64,000 bases of DNA from Azadirachta indica (lineage: Eukaryota > Streptophyta > Magnoliopsida > Sapindales > Meliaceae): positions 14,371,269 through 14,435,268 of the forward strand of contig CM040440.1 of assembly GCA_022749755.1 (NCBI GenBank), in the 5' to 3' direction. Below, in pieces: positions 1-12,960 of this stretch. The position numbers were made by a program, and so were the translations under genes. The notes under the pieces are model-generated. The model saw only the letters and a list, made by a program, of their open reading frames with translations. It was not told the origin of the DNA and did no database searches. How positions within the stretch are numbered: the stretch's first letter is position 1; each line of letters begins with the position of its first letter.

Positions 1-364
1 TGAGGTGAGGTTCTTTTTCCTGGGTTTAACTTTTGAAGTTCAAGTAATAAGATTTTAGATTTAGAAATTGTAGTTTCCCCGATAAAGAGCGCTAAGATTA
101 TTGTAATTTGGTTTTCTCTCATGCTATGCAGTTTTGGGTAATGGTGGGTCTAATGAATTTTTTTGGAATTACTATATTATTATACTAATGACATAAAATT
201 TAGGTGGTTAAATTATGTATGGTTGACTGTTGTTTTTGTAGAGATTTTTCTAAACTGAATGCATTATATTTTATATGATTGTCAATTTATTGGCAGTCAA
301 GATTTTTATTAGTAAAAATTTTGTTATTAAGTTAATCAAGATCACATTATGTTGCTGTATCCAG
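1..364. other. Left edge, probable intron of the EMB1974-like gene
   Basis: No coding stretch is recognisable here. The segment is T-rich and ends in an acceptor-like ccag at 361-364, directly before the first exon I can support. A donor-like gtgagg at 5-10 suggests the window may open on the last bases of an upstream exon, but this cannot be shown without the flanking sequence. Confidence 0.4.
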
Positions 365-3300
365 ATGGCAAATGAAGCTTGCTACATCTTATTTAAAAAT
401 TTTGGAAAAGCTAGAGTTTACTATGAAAAGGACCTGGATATTGGAATGCTAAAGAAAGGTATGTATGGCTCTAAATATATGAGATTTGAACTGTTCCCTC
501 TTTTCTGTTTTCTATTTCCTAGTGAAGATTTTTTGTCAGGCTTAAAATTATGTTTCTGCAATTGTTGCAGTTGTTGTCTTTCCTATATGTCTTCTCTCTC
601 TTAATTTCCTATGTTTTTCCTATATGTATCCTCTCTCATAATTTCTTATGTCTTTGAGTTAAATATTTTTAGGATAATTATTGTCTGGCTGTGAGTCATT
701 TCATTGAATTCTGGCTTTTAGATGAAATATTTGTGCACATCTTTGGGTGTATTTGTGCTATTTCTCATTTCGATTGCCTTTTGCAGCTGTTGATGAGTTG
801 AATCTACAACAGAATGAGAATTCTATTTCACCCACTAACCTGAAAACCACTTGGGTGAAACAAGCTGAGGTCTTCAAAGAACCATATGCATGCTCATCAG
901 CGAGGAACTTACTTCTTCATTTCCCTGGTACAAGCTCCCTGTGAATGGTTTATTTTAGTGTTGTTGACTTTCTATGTAGTTAAGTTTATTTTAGTGTATC
1001 AAAAAAGTGAAAGTTCAAGACTTTATGTTTTATGCATGTTACCTCAAATTGCTCATATGGTTCTTTTTGCAAATTTGAAGAAGGAAATCTAGTAGTAATA
1101 AGAAACCAATTACATATCATGCAGTGCTTACCTACCAATCCAGCCTGCAATCTAGCCTGAATATCAATTATTAATGGCAATATGAGTAGCCTAATTTGCA
1201 CAACTTCAAATAAAGAAAATTAGACCGGTGTCACATCTTTGATTTATCTGAAAATAAATGAATATATGTCCATTGAATATTTACTTGTCTAATTTAAAGG
1301 GGTTACAATATTCAAAACCTGATTATGCACATGAACAACTCATATGTCTTGATGTTATCAGCTTCAAGTAGTGTGAAAAATTACAATGCGGTTTTCTCAG
1401 AGTCCTGCTGTTCCTTTCAGGTTGCATCTCTGCAGATGAAGATGGCAATCGCCTGTTCCTTTCTGACAGTAATCATCATCGGATCATTGTATTTGATGGC
1501 AATGGGAAAATTCTTGATTGTGTATGTATATATTCTATCAAATGATTTTTAGCCAAGTTCTGATACAACTTTCAAATCTTTTAAAGCCTGTTGTCTATAT
1601 TGTCTTAAATGAGTAAGCAATGGAGATTCTGTTACCTTGGTATTGTCTTCTTAATCTTGTCTCTTATTTTTAGTCATAATCATAATTATCTTCACAGTAT
1701 CTCCTTGTCTTAGTTGTTCTTAATATGATGACCTTTTTTGGTTTTAAGTAATTAAGGTTATTTATATGTTCAATTGACTTTATCTTCTGATTTTGAGAGG
1801 AAAACATTGCTGTCTTAGTTTTTTTTGAGCCTACTAAATTATTGATAGTTCAATTTCTCCTCCTAAATTATTGATAGGCCAATTCTCAGGCTAGCTTGTA
1901 GTTGATTGATAGGTCACTAGACAGTGGATGTTTATGTGAAATGGTAACTGTTAAAAGTAGCTGGCATCAGTGTTAGCTAGAAGAACATAAAGATGGCTGA
2001 ATCAGCTTTGGTTTCTGATTTTGTGTTCTGAAGGGGAGTCAATTATTGTTTTTGTGACATTAGATAGGAAGAAAATGTGTCTCTGACAATTGATGTTCCA
2101 TTAGGCTATGTTTATAACTTTTTAAGATTTTAGTCTTTTGATGTGAAAGCTTTACTGCACTTTTTTTCTATCCCCTCATTGCTCTCTGTATTTGGTTTGT
2201 TCTGCCATAATTTGCCTATGCATGAATGGGAGAATAAATAAAGCTTAGATCCCGCTTATATGTTTTATATGTCAGATTGGTTCCTGCCCAGGTTTTGAGG
2301 ATGGTGAATTTGAATCTGCCAAGCTTGTGCGTCCTGCAGCTTCCTTTTATAATGAGGATGAGGATTGCCTCTACATTGTAGATTCAGAGGTATGCATTCA
2401 GATGATTTGATTTGCGATTTTGATGTTTTAATGAAAGATAGCCTTGGTACATCTAAATGCAGCTGCCAGGTTAGAAACCTACCTACTTTCTACTTGATTT
2501 TAGTGGTTAAGCGATTAGATCAGGTATCTGCCAGCTAATCTTGTACTGCCATAATGTGCTGTAGTAGAATGTCAGATGTAAGGTCACAAATGCTAGTAAT
2601 TAATCATCCGAAAAACTATGTGATTGAGTAACATTAAATTCCACGCATGATAGTGTTTATATTTGCAAATTATTTGTATATTGGTCTCTTTTGTTTGCTG
2701 TAAGTATGAATTTGACTTTGTCTGTCCTCTCTAATTATATGTCACTTCCTCCCTTATCTTGTTATGCAGTCATTGTCCCTGTGGTTATTCTACTTCTTGG
2801 TACTTTTTTGTTAAATAAGTTTTAATGCAGTGCAAAAGCAATATTGAATTTTGTTATAGGTATTTCTTGAATTTACAAGGAAAAGATAACTCTCAAAAGA
2901 GAGGTTTGTCGAATCAACGACAGATATATGCCCAGAGGGAATTTTATGGAAAATATGATTGACGAGAGATGTAAATAAATAGCAAGTTTATTTATATTAG
3001 TATCAACCCCAGTTCTAATTAAATAATAATTCCTAATGAGCTTTAATATTTTCTTATTTTTGTCATCGTTAAGTTCTAATCCTTTAAACAAGAAAATCAA
3101 ATCACACTTAAATAATAATTCCTAAATTATATTACCCCTATTTTCTGTCCTAGACCAAGTTTAGAGTTAACAACAAGACAGTTGATAAATACTTGAAACA
3201 TTCTGTCCTGTTATACATGTATATCTGTTTTAGCCTTCCTTTCCCTTTCCGGAGTGTATTTTTCTGGAAAAAGTTTTCTGCTTGTGCTATGAGTTTCTGA

Positions 3301-6300
3301 TACATAGCTTCATTCTTTTGACATGTTTTTATTTGTTGGGAAATTCTTGACATATGTAGTGCTATATCTTTTATATAGTTCTGTCAATTACTATTCTTTC
3401 ACATAGTGCTTTTTTCCCCCCTTGGATATTGACCCTATGCTGGTGCCCATCTACTAAGAATCATGCAATTAGAAGAGCTGACATGGGAAGGCGGGTGTTG
3501 GAGACACTCTATCCAGCATGTAGCAATAGTAAGAAAAATAATAGTTTATGGACCTGGATCGTGAATAAGCTGGGGTATGGAAGGGAAGATGATACGAAAT
3601 CCGCAGAGTTTGATCCTCAATCACTGATTTTTCCTTGGCATCTGATGAAGTCGGAGGATGATGATGTTTTAATAATCAATCGCAGGTAGAGATACATTTC
3701 TTCTTGTTAGTTATTGATCAACAAAAGCAATGTACAACCATACTTGTTGTCATGTTAGATTTGAAATTGATCTAATTGGTTTTTAAGGATGAACCCCTTG
3801 TACCTTTGAGTAGTGTGCTGGAAATGGATAATTGGAGATTTTGCCAATATCCATGGCACATGCATTTAACTGGAACTCTGGTGGAAGGGCTTCCAAGAGC
3901 AGATGTAAATATTCATCTTTAAAATTGGCAAAGGCAACAAGCAGGATGTGATTTTGCTCCCTATCTGTTGCTGTTACAGTTAAAGGTCAGTCATCTCAGG
4001 CTCTTGTGTTTACACGTAGAAGCCTTGCGAGCATGAGAGACATATAATCAACTTAATGCATTGATACTGTCTCCTTGCTTACCCTAAAACCATGTTTGGT
4101 TTCACTGGGTTGTTGTAGGATGTATATGTCTGGAATGAGGGAATGAGCCATTCCACTGCCCAAAATATATTGTTTTTTCCCCACATTTTTTATCATACCT
4201 GTTGATTGGTGGTCACTTATAAAATGGAATGACGTATTAATACTAGTTTGGAATTTTTAGAATTTATAAAAGAATGATTGCCTGGAGCTCATAGTGTTGA
4301 GATTATTGTACCTGTCACATTGAAAATGACAGTAAAAGATGTTGATTTTGCTAGTAGTAACATAGGAGTTGCCTGCTGATTTAAAGGAATGCCGAACTTA
4401 ATTACTTTCTCTAAAATATTTGAAATACATTAAATGCAGACTAAAAGAAGTTTGAACTGTGACTAACTCTTTTGATGTCGAAAGCACCTTGAAAAGTGCA
4501 TTTGCCATTTGTCCATATTAAAACACTAAACTGGAATCCAGCAAGTGCCAAAGCTTGACCTATAATCTTGATTGTGATTTTGCTCCCATATTGCTGCTCC
4601 AAAGTCACTAGGTTTGTACAATTTTTGAGATGTAGTGAACTATTAACTTCTCGATGCAATGCTGCCTAGATTGCATTTACATAATAAGGATCGGTATCAC
4701 TATGTGGCTTTACGTGCAGCTTCGAAACTTTATGGATCATGGATTTGGCTTCAGGAGAAATAAAAGAAGTTGTCAGAGGTTGAAAATTTGTGTTCCAGCG
4801 GAATTTTTTTTTTTCCTAATTTGTATGCCAAATGTTTATTTATTTGTTGTGATATTACTTTATAAATATGCTATTATAGGGCTTTCAAATGTACTGGAGA
4901 TCTGCGAACAGTTGATCTTGGAGAAAGTATCCCTCTTGAAACAGATTCCACAAGAGTGGTTGCTACATCAAACTGATTCTAGCCGTCTGAATGGGCTTCC
5001 TAGTGCCGGTCTCATATCATCCTTAATAGCCTTTCAGAATCATATAATCATGTGTGACACAGGTAACAAATCAGATTTAACTTATCTTATATGCATATCT
5101 ACTCCGTGGTTTGTATACTCTTTCTCATTTCTTCAGGTTTTTCAAGTTGGACAGAGAATCGTGAAGTTGAATCAAGAAACTGGAGTCTGTTCAAACTTCC
5201 ATTTTTCAAATTTTGGTATCCTTGGATTGCCTTATTGGTTGGCCTCCCCTTTGGAGAGCGTTTATACTCTGTAAGTATTTTTGAAAATATTTGTGGTATA
5301 CCTCATTTCAGTCTCTGTGATACCAATATTATACCCTTTTTTGCTTGATATGATTGCTATGGATTACTTTCTGAGCCTTCCTTACATTCATTTTTCCAAT
5401 TTTCTGGGTGAGTTGACAGTGGAGATGGATGTCAGGGGACATCGATTGATCATATTCAGCACTTTAGCTTGTTGCCAGGTATTTAATTACAACAGTGTGT
5501 GTATTTGTTACATGAAATAATATTTGGGTGCTGTACTTTACTATTTACTAACATTAAGTTGACATATTCCGATAACGCTTCAATTTGTATCAATACGCTG
5601 TTAGCATTTCGGTATTTTTGGCTACAAATTTTGCAACAATCAACTATGGTGATCTTTGAATTTTGTTGTGTAACAGGTAGGATTGACATCAAACTAAATG
5701 TAGACATCCCCTCAGACACTGAGCTTGTTGAATCATTACAAGAAGGCTGTATATGGCGCCAGGCCAGAGGAGCTGCTTCTGAAGTTTCAGGGGCAGAAGA
5801 AGTAGCAGGATCCTCAGAGAAGGTTTCCGCAATGCATATCTATTTTCATTTTTCCTTTCATTTTTCTCTTTGATGTCACTACCCTTTAGTTCTGTACTTC
5901 CAGCAGCTTAGAAATTCAGTTTACGAGTGCATGCAGGTTGGTGTAGCCCAGCAGTGGTATGATGAGTTGGATACCCTTGCCTTTTCAACACCTGAGTCAG
6001 AAGCAAATATTAAAGATGATACCACAACTTCAGATTTGACGTCTGACGATGACTCGATTCACATCAATTGTGCTGTCAATACTAGTCCTGGAACTACTGA
6101 AGTAAGCTTTTCTCCCTCCCCTTTTCTCCCCTATCCATCTGCTTGGTATAATTTGCTTTCTGTTTTTCTCTTTACTTTATGAGCAAGAGTTCTAGGGTAA
6201 TTCTACTTGCTTTTTCACAGATATAAATTCCATTTAGACAATGAAACGGTGGTATAGACTCATACTTAGATTCGCTAACAAACATGATAACATCATCCAA

Positions 6301-6867
6301 TTAACAACCGAAGCAAATTTTTGGTTGTTTTCAATCGTTGAAAACAATTCAAAAGACAAATGCATTAAATCAGTGGTAGATTTATACATTTTGAATGACT
6401 CACACATAGTATGTTGCTGTAAGCTGGCAATCAATTAAAACTCAGATCCTCCCGAACTATGTAAAGTTAAAAAACTCTTAGATTACCATCTCTAAACAGC
6501 TTCAAATAATTCACGTATGCATTAAATGGTAGTAATTTCTTTGTTTTCAATTCCTTCCCAGATCATAATTTTCGCAGCACTGTACTTAAAACTCAGAAGA
6601 CATGCAGACCAAGAAGAGAAGAGTCAGGAGAAATATGCAGCAAGGATAGCAGAAATATTGAAGCTTGAGGGAAATGGAGGCACAGGAAGGGATTCATTCA
6701 TGGAGTTGATGTTAAAATCAAAGCAAGATATGAAAGACCTCATCTTCATGAGACCTCTACATGTGAGGATAAAATTGGATTGCCTTGATCACCCAAAAGC
6801 AGACAACTCTAAAGACATCATTTTAACAGATTCCAATATCCAACTCAATGTATCACTCAACACATAA
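365..6867 (+). CDS. EMB1974: NHL-repeat protein, EMB1974-like, 5' end outside the window
   Basis: Twelve exons join in one frame: 365-458, 787-927, 1421-1521, 2276-2389, 3459-3685, 4720-4778, 4880-5062, 5147-5270, 5420-5478, 5677-5822, 5937-6101, 6562-6867. They give 572 residues plus stop. Exons 3-5 hold NHL-type beta-propeller blades: an LFLSDSNHHRIIVFD blade, then CLYIVDSENHAIRRADM. The C-terminal part has an acidic/Thr stretch before a charged helical tail. From memory, Arabidopsis At3g07060 (EMB1974, embryo-defective when mutated) is an NHL protein of roughly 770 residues, so about 200 N-terminal residues should lie upstream. The molecular function is not established; NHL propellers usually mediate protein binding. 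The exon at 5147 uses acceptor ttttcaag; the nearer ttcag at 5136 would shift the frame. The 5937 exon could start at 5904, adding 11 in-frame residues. The first exon (365) is the least certain. Confidence 0.85.
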
Positions 6868-6985
6868 AGTGAAGAGATGTTTGTCTACTATCATGTATTT
6901 TTATTTTTGGGTGATTTAATATTGGTGTATTAATCTTATATATTTTTTTATTTTATTTTTAGAAATTCGGTCGAGATTTTCCAAT

Positions 6986-6991
6986 AATAAA
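6986..6991 (+). terminator. Poly(A) signal of the EMB1974-like gene
   Basis: A canonical AATAAA lies 119 nt after the stop codon in T-rich 3' UTR-like DNA, a normal spacing for a plant near-upstream element. Sequence match only. Confidence 0.45.
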
Positions 6992-7315
6992 CATTATTCT
7001 GTACCATATAATAAATTATAAAATTTCTAAGAGATTATGATATTGATTGCATGATCAGGGGGGTAGTAGTGCTTGGCATTATCCAATTCCTAAACAAACA
7101 ATTATTTCATTTATTTTATATACATGTAATAAATAATTAATTAGTTGTGGAGTGAAAATATCCAAGAAAGATTTATTAAGTAATTAGATATCTTATTTAG
7201 ATATGTTTTCTCAATAATGACCACAAAAAAATATGTATATAAAATCGCTCATTACTATTGAATACTAATATAATAATACGATATTAAAATTATGTAAATA
7301 ATTTTCGTTTTATTA

Positions 7316-8640
7316 TTTTTTTAAAAGATAATCATATATACTCGCCTGGTATTTATCCTAATAAACAGACATTTTCTTAATATTTAAGAAAAGATAGATA
7401 TTTCCTTAACGTTTAGATAAAGAGGTAGATGGCCTTAACTTTTATTTTCGAGTTTTATTTTATTATCATTTGTGTTCTTAATCTTTTATATAATAATAAT
7501 AATATGTATATATTTTATTTAATTATAATATTTTAGTCTCTATTTTAATATTTTTTACAATATATCTTTTTTTAACTATAACAATTTAATCTCATGTTTA
7601 ATATTTTTGTCACAATATATTCAAGATTAAATACATTTTTAATTTATTATTTCAATAAAAAATTTAAAAGAGAAAATATTATTAAAAAAATTTAAACAAT
7701 GAATTAAATTAAACTTATATTAAAATATTTATAACCTTTTTTTATAATAAATTTGATATTTAATTGTTAAAAAAATTTAAAATATATTTTAATATTTTAT
7801 TCTTATATTAATATTTTTATTTTAAAGATTATATTAAATTTATTATATTTTTTGAGAAAAAGTAAGAAAATATAAAAAAAAAAATAAAAAAAGGAAAAAA
7901 TTTATAATCATTTATTAATAAAATTAGTAATTAAATATATTTTATATTATTATTACCCAATATAATTTAATTTAATTAAAAAATAGAAAATAGAAAATTT
8001 TTTATTATTTTATTTATAATATATATAACATGTATTTATTGTTTATATTTTTTATTTATATTTTCATTTATTTTTAAAAAAAATATAATGAATATAACAT
8101 AATTTTTAAATAAATATATTATATGTAAAAATAAAATGTTAAAAAATAGTTCAATTAAATTTTTTTAATAATTAAATATTAAATTATTATTATAAAAGTG
8201 AAAGAAGAAGGTTAAAAATATTTTAATATATGAGTGTGACTTAACTCATTTTTTAATTTTTTTAATAATTGTATTTTTTAAAACTTTTTATTAAAATAAC
8301 AAATTAAAAAATTTATTTAATCTTGAGTGTACTATAAAAAAAATATTAAATAGGAATTAAAGTATTATAATTTTAAAATATATTGTAAAAAATATTAAAA
8401 TAAGAATTAAAGTGTTATGATTAAATAAAATATATATCATATTGTTATTATATAAAATATTAGGGATACAAATAATAATAAATTAAATAGTCAACTAATG
8501 GAAATACAAGTTAACGACTATCTGCCTATTTATACAAACGTCAAAGAGATACCTATATTTTTTCAAATATAAGGGAATATCTGCTTATTAGAGCAAACGT
8601 CAGAAGGGTATATGTCATTATCTTTTTTTAAATTAGGAGT
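7316..8640. mobile_element. Foldback element FB1, about 1.3 kb with arms of about 600 bp
   Basis: The two halves are imperfect reverse complements along nearly their full length. The left arm starts near 7326 (agataatcatatata). The right arm, read on the other strand from about 8631, starts agataatgacatata, and both continue through matching blocks (ctaataa(a/g)caga, gttaactt, tattttaatattttttac) to a loop near 7.95 kb. No ORF is present. No clear target-site duplication is visible, so the class cannot be assigned. A related, left-truncated copy lies at 56.03-56.83 kb. Confidence 0.65.
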
Positions 8641-8783
8641 TAAAAATTACGATAAAAAACTTACGAGCCTATTTAAGTTGTTGAACTTATTAATTTTAAA
8701 AGTATCAATTTGTTTTTCAAATTAAAAAATAAATAAAAATAAAATTATCAAAGTTTTTGTTAAATTTTCGAGTTAATACAATT

Positions 8784-8970
8784 GAACGAAGAATTAAATT
8801 TAAATTTCAATTTTCTAAATAATCGACCGAACTAAAAAAAATAGACCAATTTTTTATTTCCTTCGAATGACCCAAGAATTAAATTTCAATTTCAATTTCA
8901 ATTTTCTAAATAATTAAATAAATAATCGACCGAACTAAAAAAAGACTATTTTTTTTTTTCGTTTGAATGA
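8784..8970. repeat. Short tandem duplication, about 92-bp unit
   Basis: Two copies share aattttctaaataa, then taatcgaccgaactaaaaaaa, then a T-run and cg(a/t)ttgaatgacc. The second copy carries small expansions of ttcaat and aaataatt. This looks like a local slippage or unequal-exchange duplication in AT-rich intergenic DNA. Confidence 0.6.
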
Positions 8971-9276
8971 CCAGCTTTCTATCCACCCTTAATTACAATG
9001 AGATTATTAAGAAAAATTAGAACATTTACTACCCATTAATATATATGTTAATTGCATCAATTTAATTTAATATTAGTGATCATCTACTTCAACAATACCA
9101 TAATTGGTAAATTCTTGAATTAGATTTAGATATAAACCAGACTAAAACAAATAGAAAAAACTCAAATGGGTTCAAAGCCAAGTATCACTTAAATTCAATG
9201 ACATTTTTGAAAAACCAAATCATGTGATTAAATTTTTTGATTGATTAAAAATGGAATCGAACCAAAAAAATTATTC

Positions 9277-9490
9277 TCCCTAGTTATGATATCTAACTTT
9301 TCTATTATAATCTCTAATTCTTTCTTTATAATTTCAAACTTTTCTATTATAATTTTGAACTTATAAATTATATTAAAAAAATAAAAATAAATAAAGAATT
9401 ACAACATAAAAATTGAAAATTGTAATAAAGTTGAATATTACAATTAAAAAGTTGAAAAAAATTAAAAAAAAAAAATGTATTATACATCCT
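9277..9490. repeat. Hairpin MITE-like repeat, copy A
   Basis: The left half repeats a ttataatttcaaactttt-like motif, and the right half carries its approximate complement (aaaattgaaaattgtaataaagttg). The unit can fold on itself. The same pattern recurs at 9970-10200 and around 28370-28600, indicating a small dispersed family. No coding capacity. Confidence 0.5.
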
Positions 9491-9534
9491 TATAAACCAT
9501 CACAAAATATTTTGTAATTAAGAGTGAATAGAAA

Positions 9535-9968
9535 ATAAGTCGTATTAAATTAAGTCATCTGAATTGAATCAAATAATTAGGTTTGGTTTTTTGTTTGGTT
9601 CAATTATTTATTTAATTATATAAAAACTGTATTTATGGTTTGAATTTTGATTCAATTGGATCAACTAAAAACTAAATCAAGAATTGAACAAAATTTTTAA
9701 TATTTTTATTTCTATTTTAATTTTAATTTTAAAATAAAAATTAGGTTAAAAATTGATAGATCTTAATATAAAATTATAAAAAAATTTAATTTAAAATCTA
9801 ATTTAAAAATATTGAATTAGACTAAATAAAACGGAACCAATTCAAACCCAACCAAATCAGTTTATTCTACATATTATTTTAGTTCGATTCGATTATATTT
9901 TTAAAAAATCAAACTATTTGATTCAATTTTTGAGTTATTTAAAAACTGAACCAAATCAAAAAACGCTT
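9535..9968. repeat. Inverted-repeat element with gaaccaaatc-type ends
   Basis: The left side reads gaattgaatcaaata then ggtttggttttttg. The right side near 9900-9965, read in reverse complement, gives ttttttgatttggttcag and attgaatcaaatag. This resembles the 'gaaccgaacc' hairpin sequences common in plant intergenic DNA. It sits between hairpin copies A and B. No ORF. Confidence 0.4.
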
Positions 9969-9969
9969 G

Positions 9970-10200
9970 CTCCTCCTTATAATTTCAAACTTTTTTATTA
10001 TAATTTCTGATTCTTTTATTATACTTTCAAATTTTTTTATTATAATTTTTTAACTTATAAGTTATATATATGTACACAAAAAAATACAACAAAAAATCAA
10101 AAATCTCAAAAAAAAATTGAGAATTATAACGAAAAAATTAAAGATTGAAATGAAAAAGTCAAAAAAATTGAAAAATATATGGTACATTATTACACACATC
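9970..10200. repeat. Hairpin MITE-like repeat, copy B
   Basis: This is a direct copy of the 9277-9490 unit, with the same ttataatttcaaactttt left half and an A-rich right half containing ttgagaattataac. It ends close to a tacattattacacaca segment that parallels tgtattatacatcc in copy A. Confidence 0.5.
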
Positions 10201-11147
10201 ATAATTTGTTGTTTTTATATCAATAACAGATATTTCAAAACTAGAAATATATTTGTCACTGTCAACAGTGATCCTACTGTACGTGCCAAAGATTTGTCTG
10301 AATTGTACCACCAATTAAATATATATATATAGAATAACAGTAATTTAATTATCATATATAGTTCTTTTTTTTTATTTTTTTTGGGTTTTGAAAGCAATTA
10401 TCATATATAGTTGAAGTTGAAGCCATGCATGCACGTTGCACATCTTATATAATTAATATTATATTATAATATATTCGAAACCCCATTCATCAATCCTTAT
10501 CATTCGTGGGCAACCATTTCTTTGCATGAACCTCCACAGACATATATATCCCATTAATCTTAATTATAATTATAAATATAATACAAAGGTTAATTATTAA
10601 TCTGTGTATATATATATATATATATATATAATCTATTTTTGTCTGTCCAGTTATTGTACTCAAGCAAAGAAAGCCCTTATTATTCATTGTTGAACGTGCG
10701 CCAGCAGCAACAGAAACCAATTAAAGGATTCCCCGCCAAATTCTCTCTTTCTGATCAATCAAACAAATTCTCCATTTTCTGCGGTGTAACCAAAAAGCAA
10801 CAGTAACCCTTTTTCATTTTGTTTCTCCGTCCCTTTTCCTGTTAATTTGTTTGGTGGTTAATTTTTTTAATAATATCATGTTGTCATGTTAATTTTTTTT
10901 AATCTTTTGTTGTTACAAAAACCATTATCAACCCATATCTTCTTTCAATTTTGTTCTTCAGGGAGGTTCTGGAGTTGGTTTTTAGAAGCTTATATGTAAT
11001 CATCCCCATCACTTGTTCTATCTTCTTCATTTCATCATCAATTTCCAATTCTATTTGCTTGTCTCAATTCCTTCCAATTCCAGATACATAAATTTATACC
11101 TCCGAACAAAAAAAGCTTCTATTTATTGAGATCAGGAATTCAAAATC
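10201..11147 (+). promoter_or_regulatory. Upstream region and 5' leader of the kinase gene
   Basis: This is gene-free sequence upstream of the RLCK start codon. It contains a (TA)n tract at about 10608-10630 and a pyrimidine-rich stretch from about 10740 to 11100, typical of a plant 5' leader. No single TATA box or transcription start can be chosen with confidence. Confidence 0.35.
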
Positions 11148-12712
11148 ATGAGTTGCTTTTCGTGTTTTTCTTCTCATGAGAAGAGAGCATCCAAGAAAGT
11201 AAACTCAAGCAAGAGGCTTCAGGCCCCTTCTACTCCTCCCCCGAAAGAGCAACAATATTCACCGCCAAGACCCCGTAAGTGATTACCTTCTTTTGAATTA
11301 TTCTCAAATTAATGCTGCATGCAGCTTAATTACATGTTTATTATATAACTTCTATTGTTGCAGAGAATCCGAAGTCTGCTCAGGAACCTGTAAATAATAA
11401 CAAGGAGGCAAGCAAAGATGCCAGCGGCAACAACAACATTGCTGCACAGACTTTCACTTTCCGGGAACTAGCCACCGCAACAAAGAATTTCCGACAGGAA
11501 TGTCTCATTGGTGAGGGTGGATTTGGAAGAGTTTACAAAGGGAAGCTTGATAAAGGTGGCCAGGTTGTGGCTGTGAAGCAACTTGACAGGAATGGAATGC
11601 AAGGAAACAAAGAGTTTCTTGTTGAGGTGTTGATGCTAAGCCTTTTGCACCATGAAAATCTTGTTAATCTCATTGGTTATTGTGCTGATGGAGATCAAAG
11701 ACTCTTAGTTTATGAGTATATGCCATTGGGATCCGTCGAAGATCATCTACTTGGTAGAGTACTCTAGTTTTATATATTATTTAATTTCTTGCAGTACTTC
11801 TGTTAAATCGATTGATTTCTGATTAATTTTACGCAATGTTGTTTATGCGTTTGATTTTCAGATCTTACCCCAGAACAAAAACCAATAGACTGGTTCACAA
11901 GAATGAGAATAGCATTAGGAGCAGCAAAGGGTTTAGAATACTTACATGATAAAGCCAATCCCCCAGTGATTTACAGGGACTTGAAATCCTCAAACATATT
12001 GCTTGATGGTGAATTCAACGCAAAGCTCTCTGATTTTGGGTTAGCGAAGCTTGGACCTGTTGGGGACAGGACACACGTGTCCTCCAGAGTCATGGGAACA
12101 TACGGGTATTGTGCCCCGGAGTACCAAAGAACAGGCCAACTTACTGTCAAATCCGATGTCTACAGCTTCGGAGTTGTTCTCCTGGAATTGATCACTGGAA
12201 AAAGAGCCATTGATACAACAAGACCAACCGACGAGCAAAATCTAGTTACATGGGTACTAATCAATTAATACCATATTGTATATCAGTTTAAATTCTTCAT
12301 TATTTTGGCATTTGCTAATTATGTTACGTTCATTGTGATTCACCAGGCACAACCTGTGTTCAGGGACCCAAACAATTATCCACAGCTAGCAGATCCACTT
12401 CTGGAAGGAGATTTTCCTGTGAGAGGATTGAACCAAGCAGTTGCAGTAGCAGCCATGTGTCTTCAAGAAGAACCAAACGTTCGTCCTCTGATGAGCGACG
12501 TAGTTTCTGCTCTGAGTTTCCTCGGAAGCAGCCCTGATTTAGGAGCCAGTGGTGCTATACCTCCGCCAATAATGCCCAACCAAAACGTGATGGAAAGAGA
12601 TGGAGATCATGGGCAAGATGATGATGAGCGCAAAAGAGCAGTTCAAGAAGCAATCCAATGGGGCTCCAATTCAAGGCATGTTGCTGCTGATCCACGATCT
12701 ACAAGTATGTAG
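11148..12712 (+). CDS. Receptor-like cytoplasmic kinase, subfamily VII (PBL-type)
   Basis: Four exons, 11148-11274, 11364-11753, 11862-12253 and 12347-12712, give 424 residues. The kinase domain is complete: glycine loop [11 protein letters not shown] from residue 92, ATP-anchoring Lys114 (VAVK), catalytic YRDLKSSN with Asp212, DFG Asp230, and APE Glu259 after the RLCK-VII activation segment [10 protein letters not shown]. The tail is Pro/Asp-rich. RLCK-VII kinases relay signals from plasma-membrane immune and growth receptors. The N-terminus MSCFSCFSS lacks the Gly2 needed for myristoylation but has Cys3 and Cys6 as possible palmitoylation sites. The sequence is closest, from memory, to Arabidopsis PBL23 (At3g20530); position instead suggests At3g07070 (PBL26 by my recollection), so no symbol is given. 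The start is set by the first ATG, followed by the Cys motif. Confidence 0.93.
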
Positions 12713-12713
12713 A

Positions 12714-12792
12714 TACATACATACATACATACATGCATACATACGTGCATACATGCATACAAATACATATGTATATGTGTATATGTATCTTC
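12714..12792. repeat. Imperfect ACAT/GTAT microsatellite in the kinase 3' UTR
   Basis: Directly after the kinase stop codon, (acat)n runs with gcat and cgtg interruptions, then turns into atgtatatgtgtat. It should lie in the 3' UTR and could form a hairpin between its ACAT and ATGT halves. Likely length-polymorphic. Confidence 0.75.
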
Positions 12793-12960
12793 TGCTGCTT
12801 TCACTACCATATTCACTGTCCATTCTCATGGCTTTTTCCGGAGAGACATTCATTCCTTTCTTTATTTCTTTATTTTGTTCTCTAATTATAAAAATTCTTT
12901 ATATTGCAATGTAAATTGATTGATTAAATGATAATGAATTGTGAGTATATGCATTAAGTT

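Noticed and set aside
4654..5274. 206-codon continuous frame treated as one exon
   Set aside because: It reads through two introns of the EMB1974-like gene. Real exons are 4720-4778 (a different frame), 4880-5062 and 5147-5270, joined at GT..AG borders.
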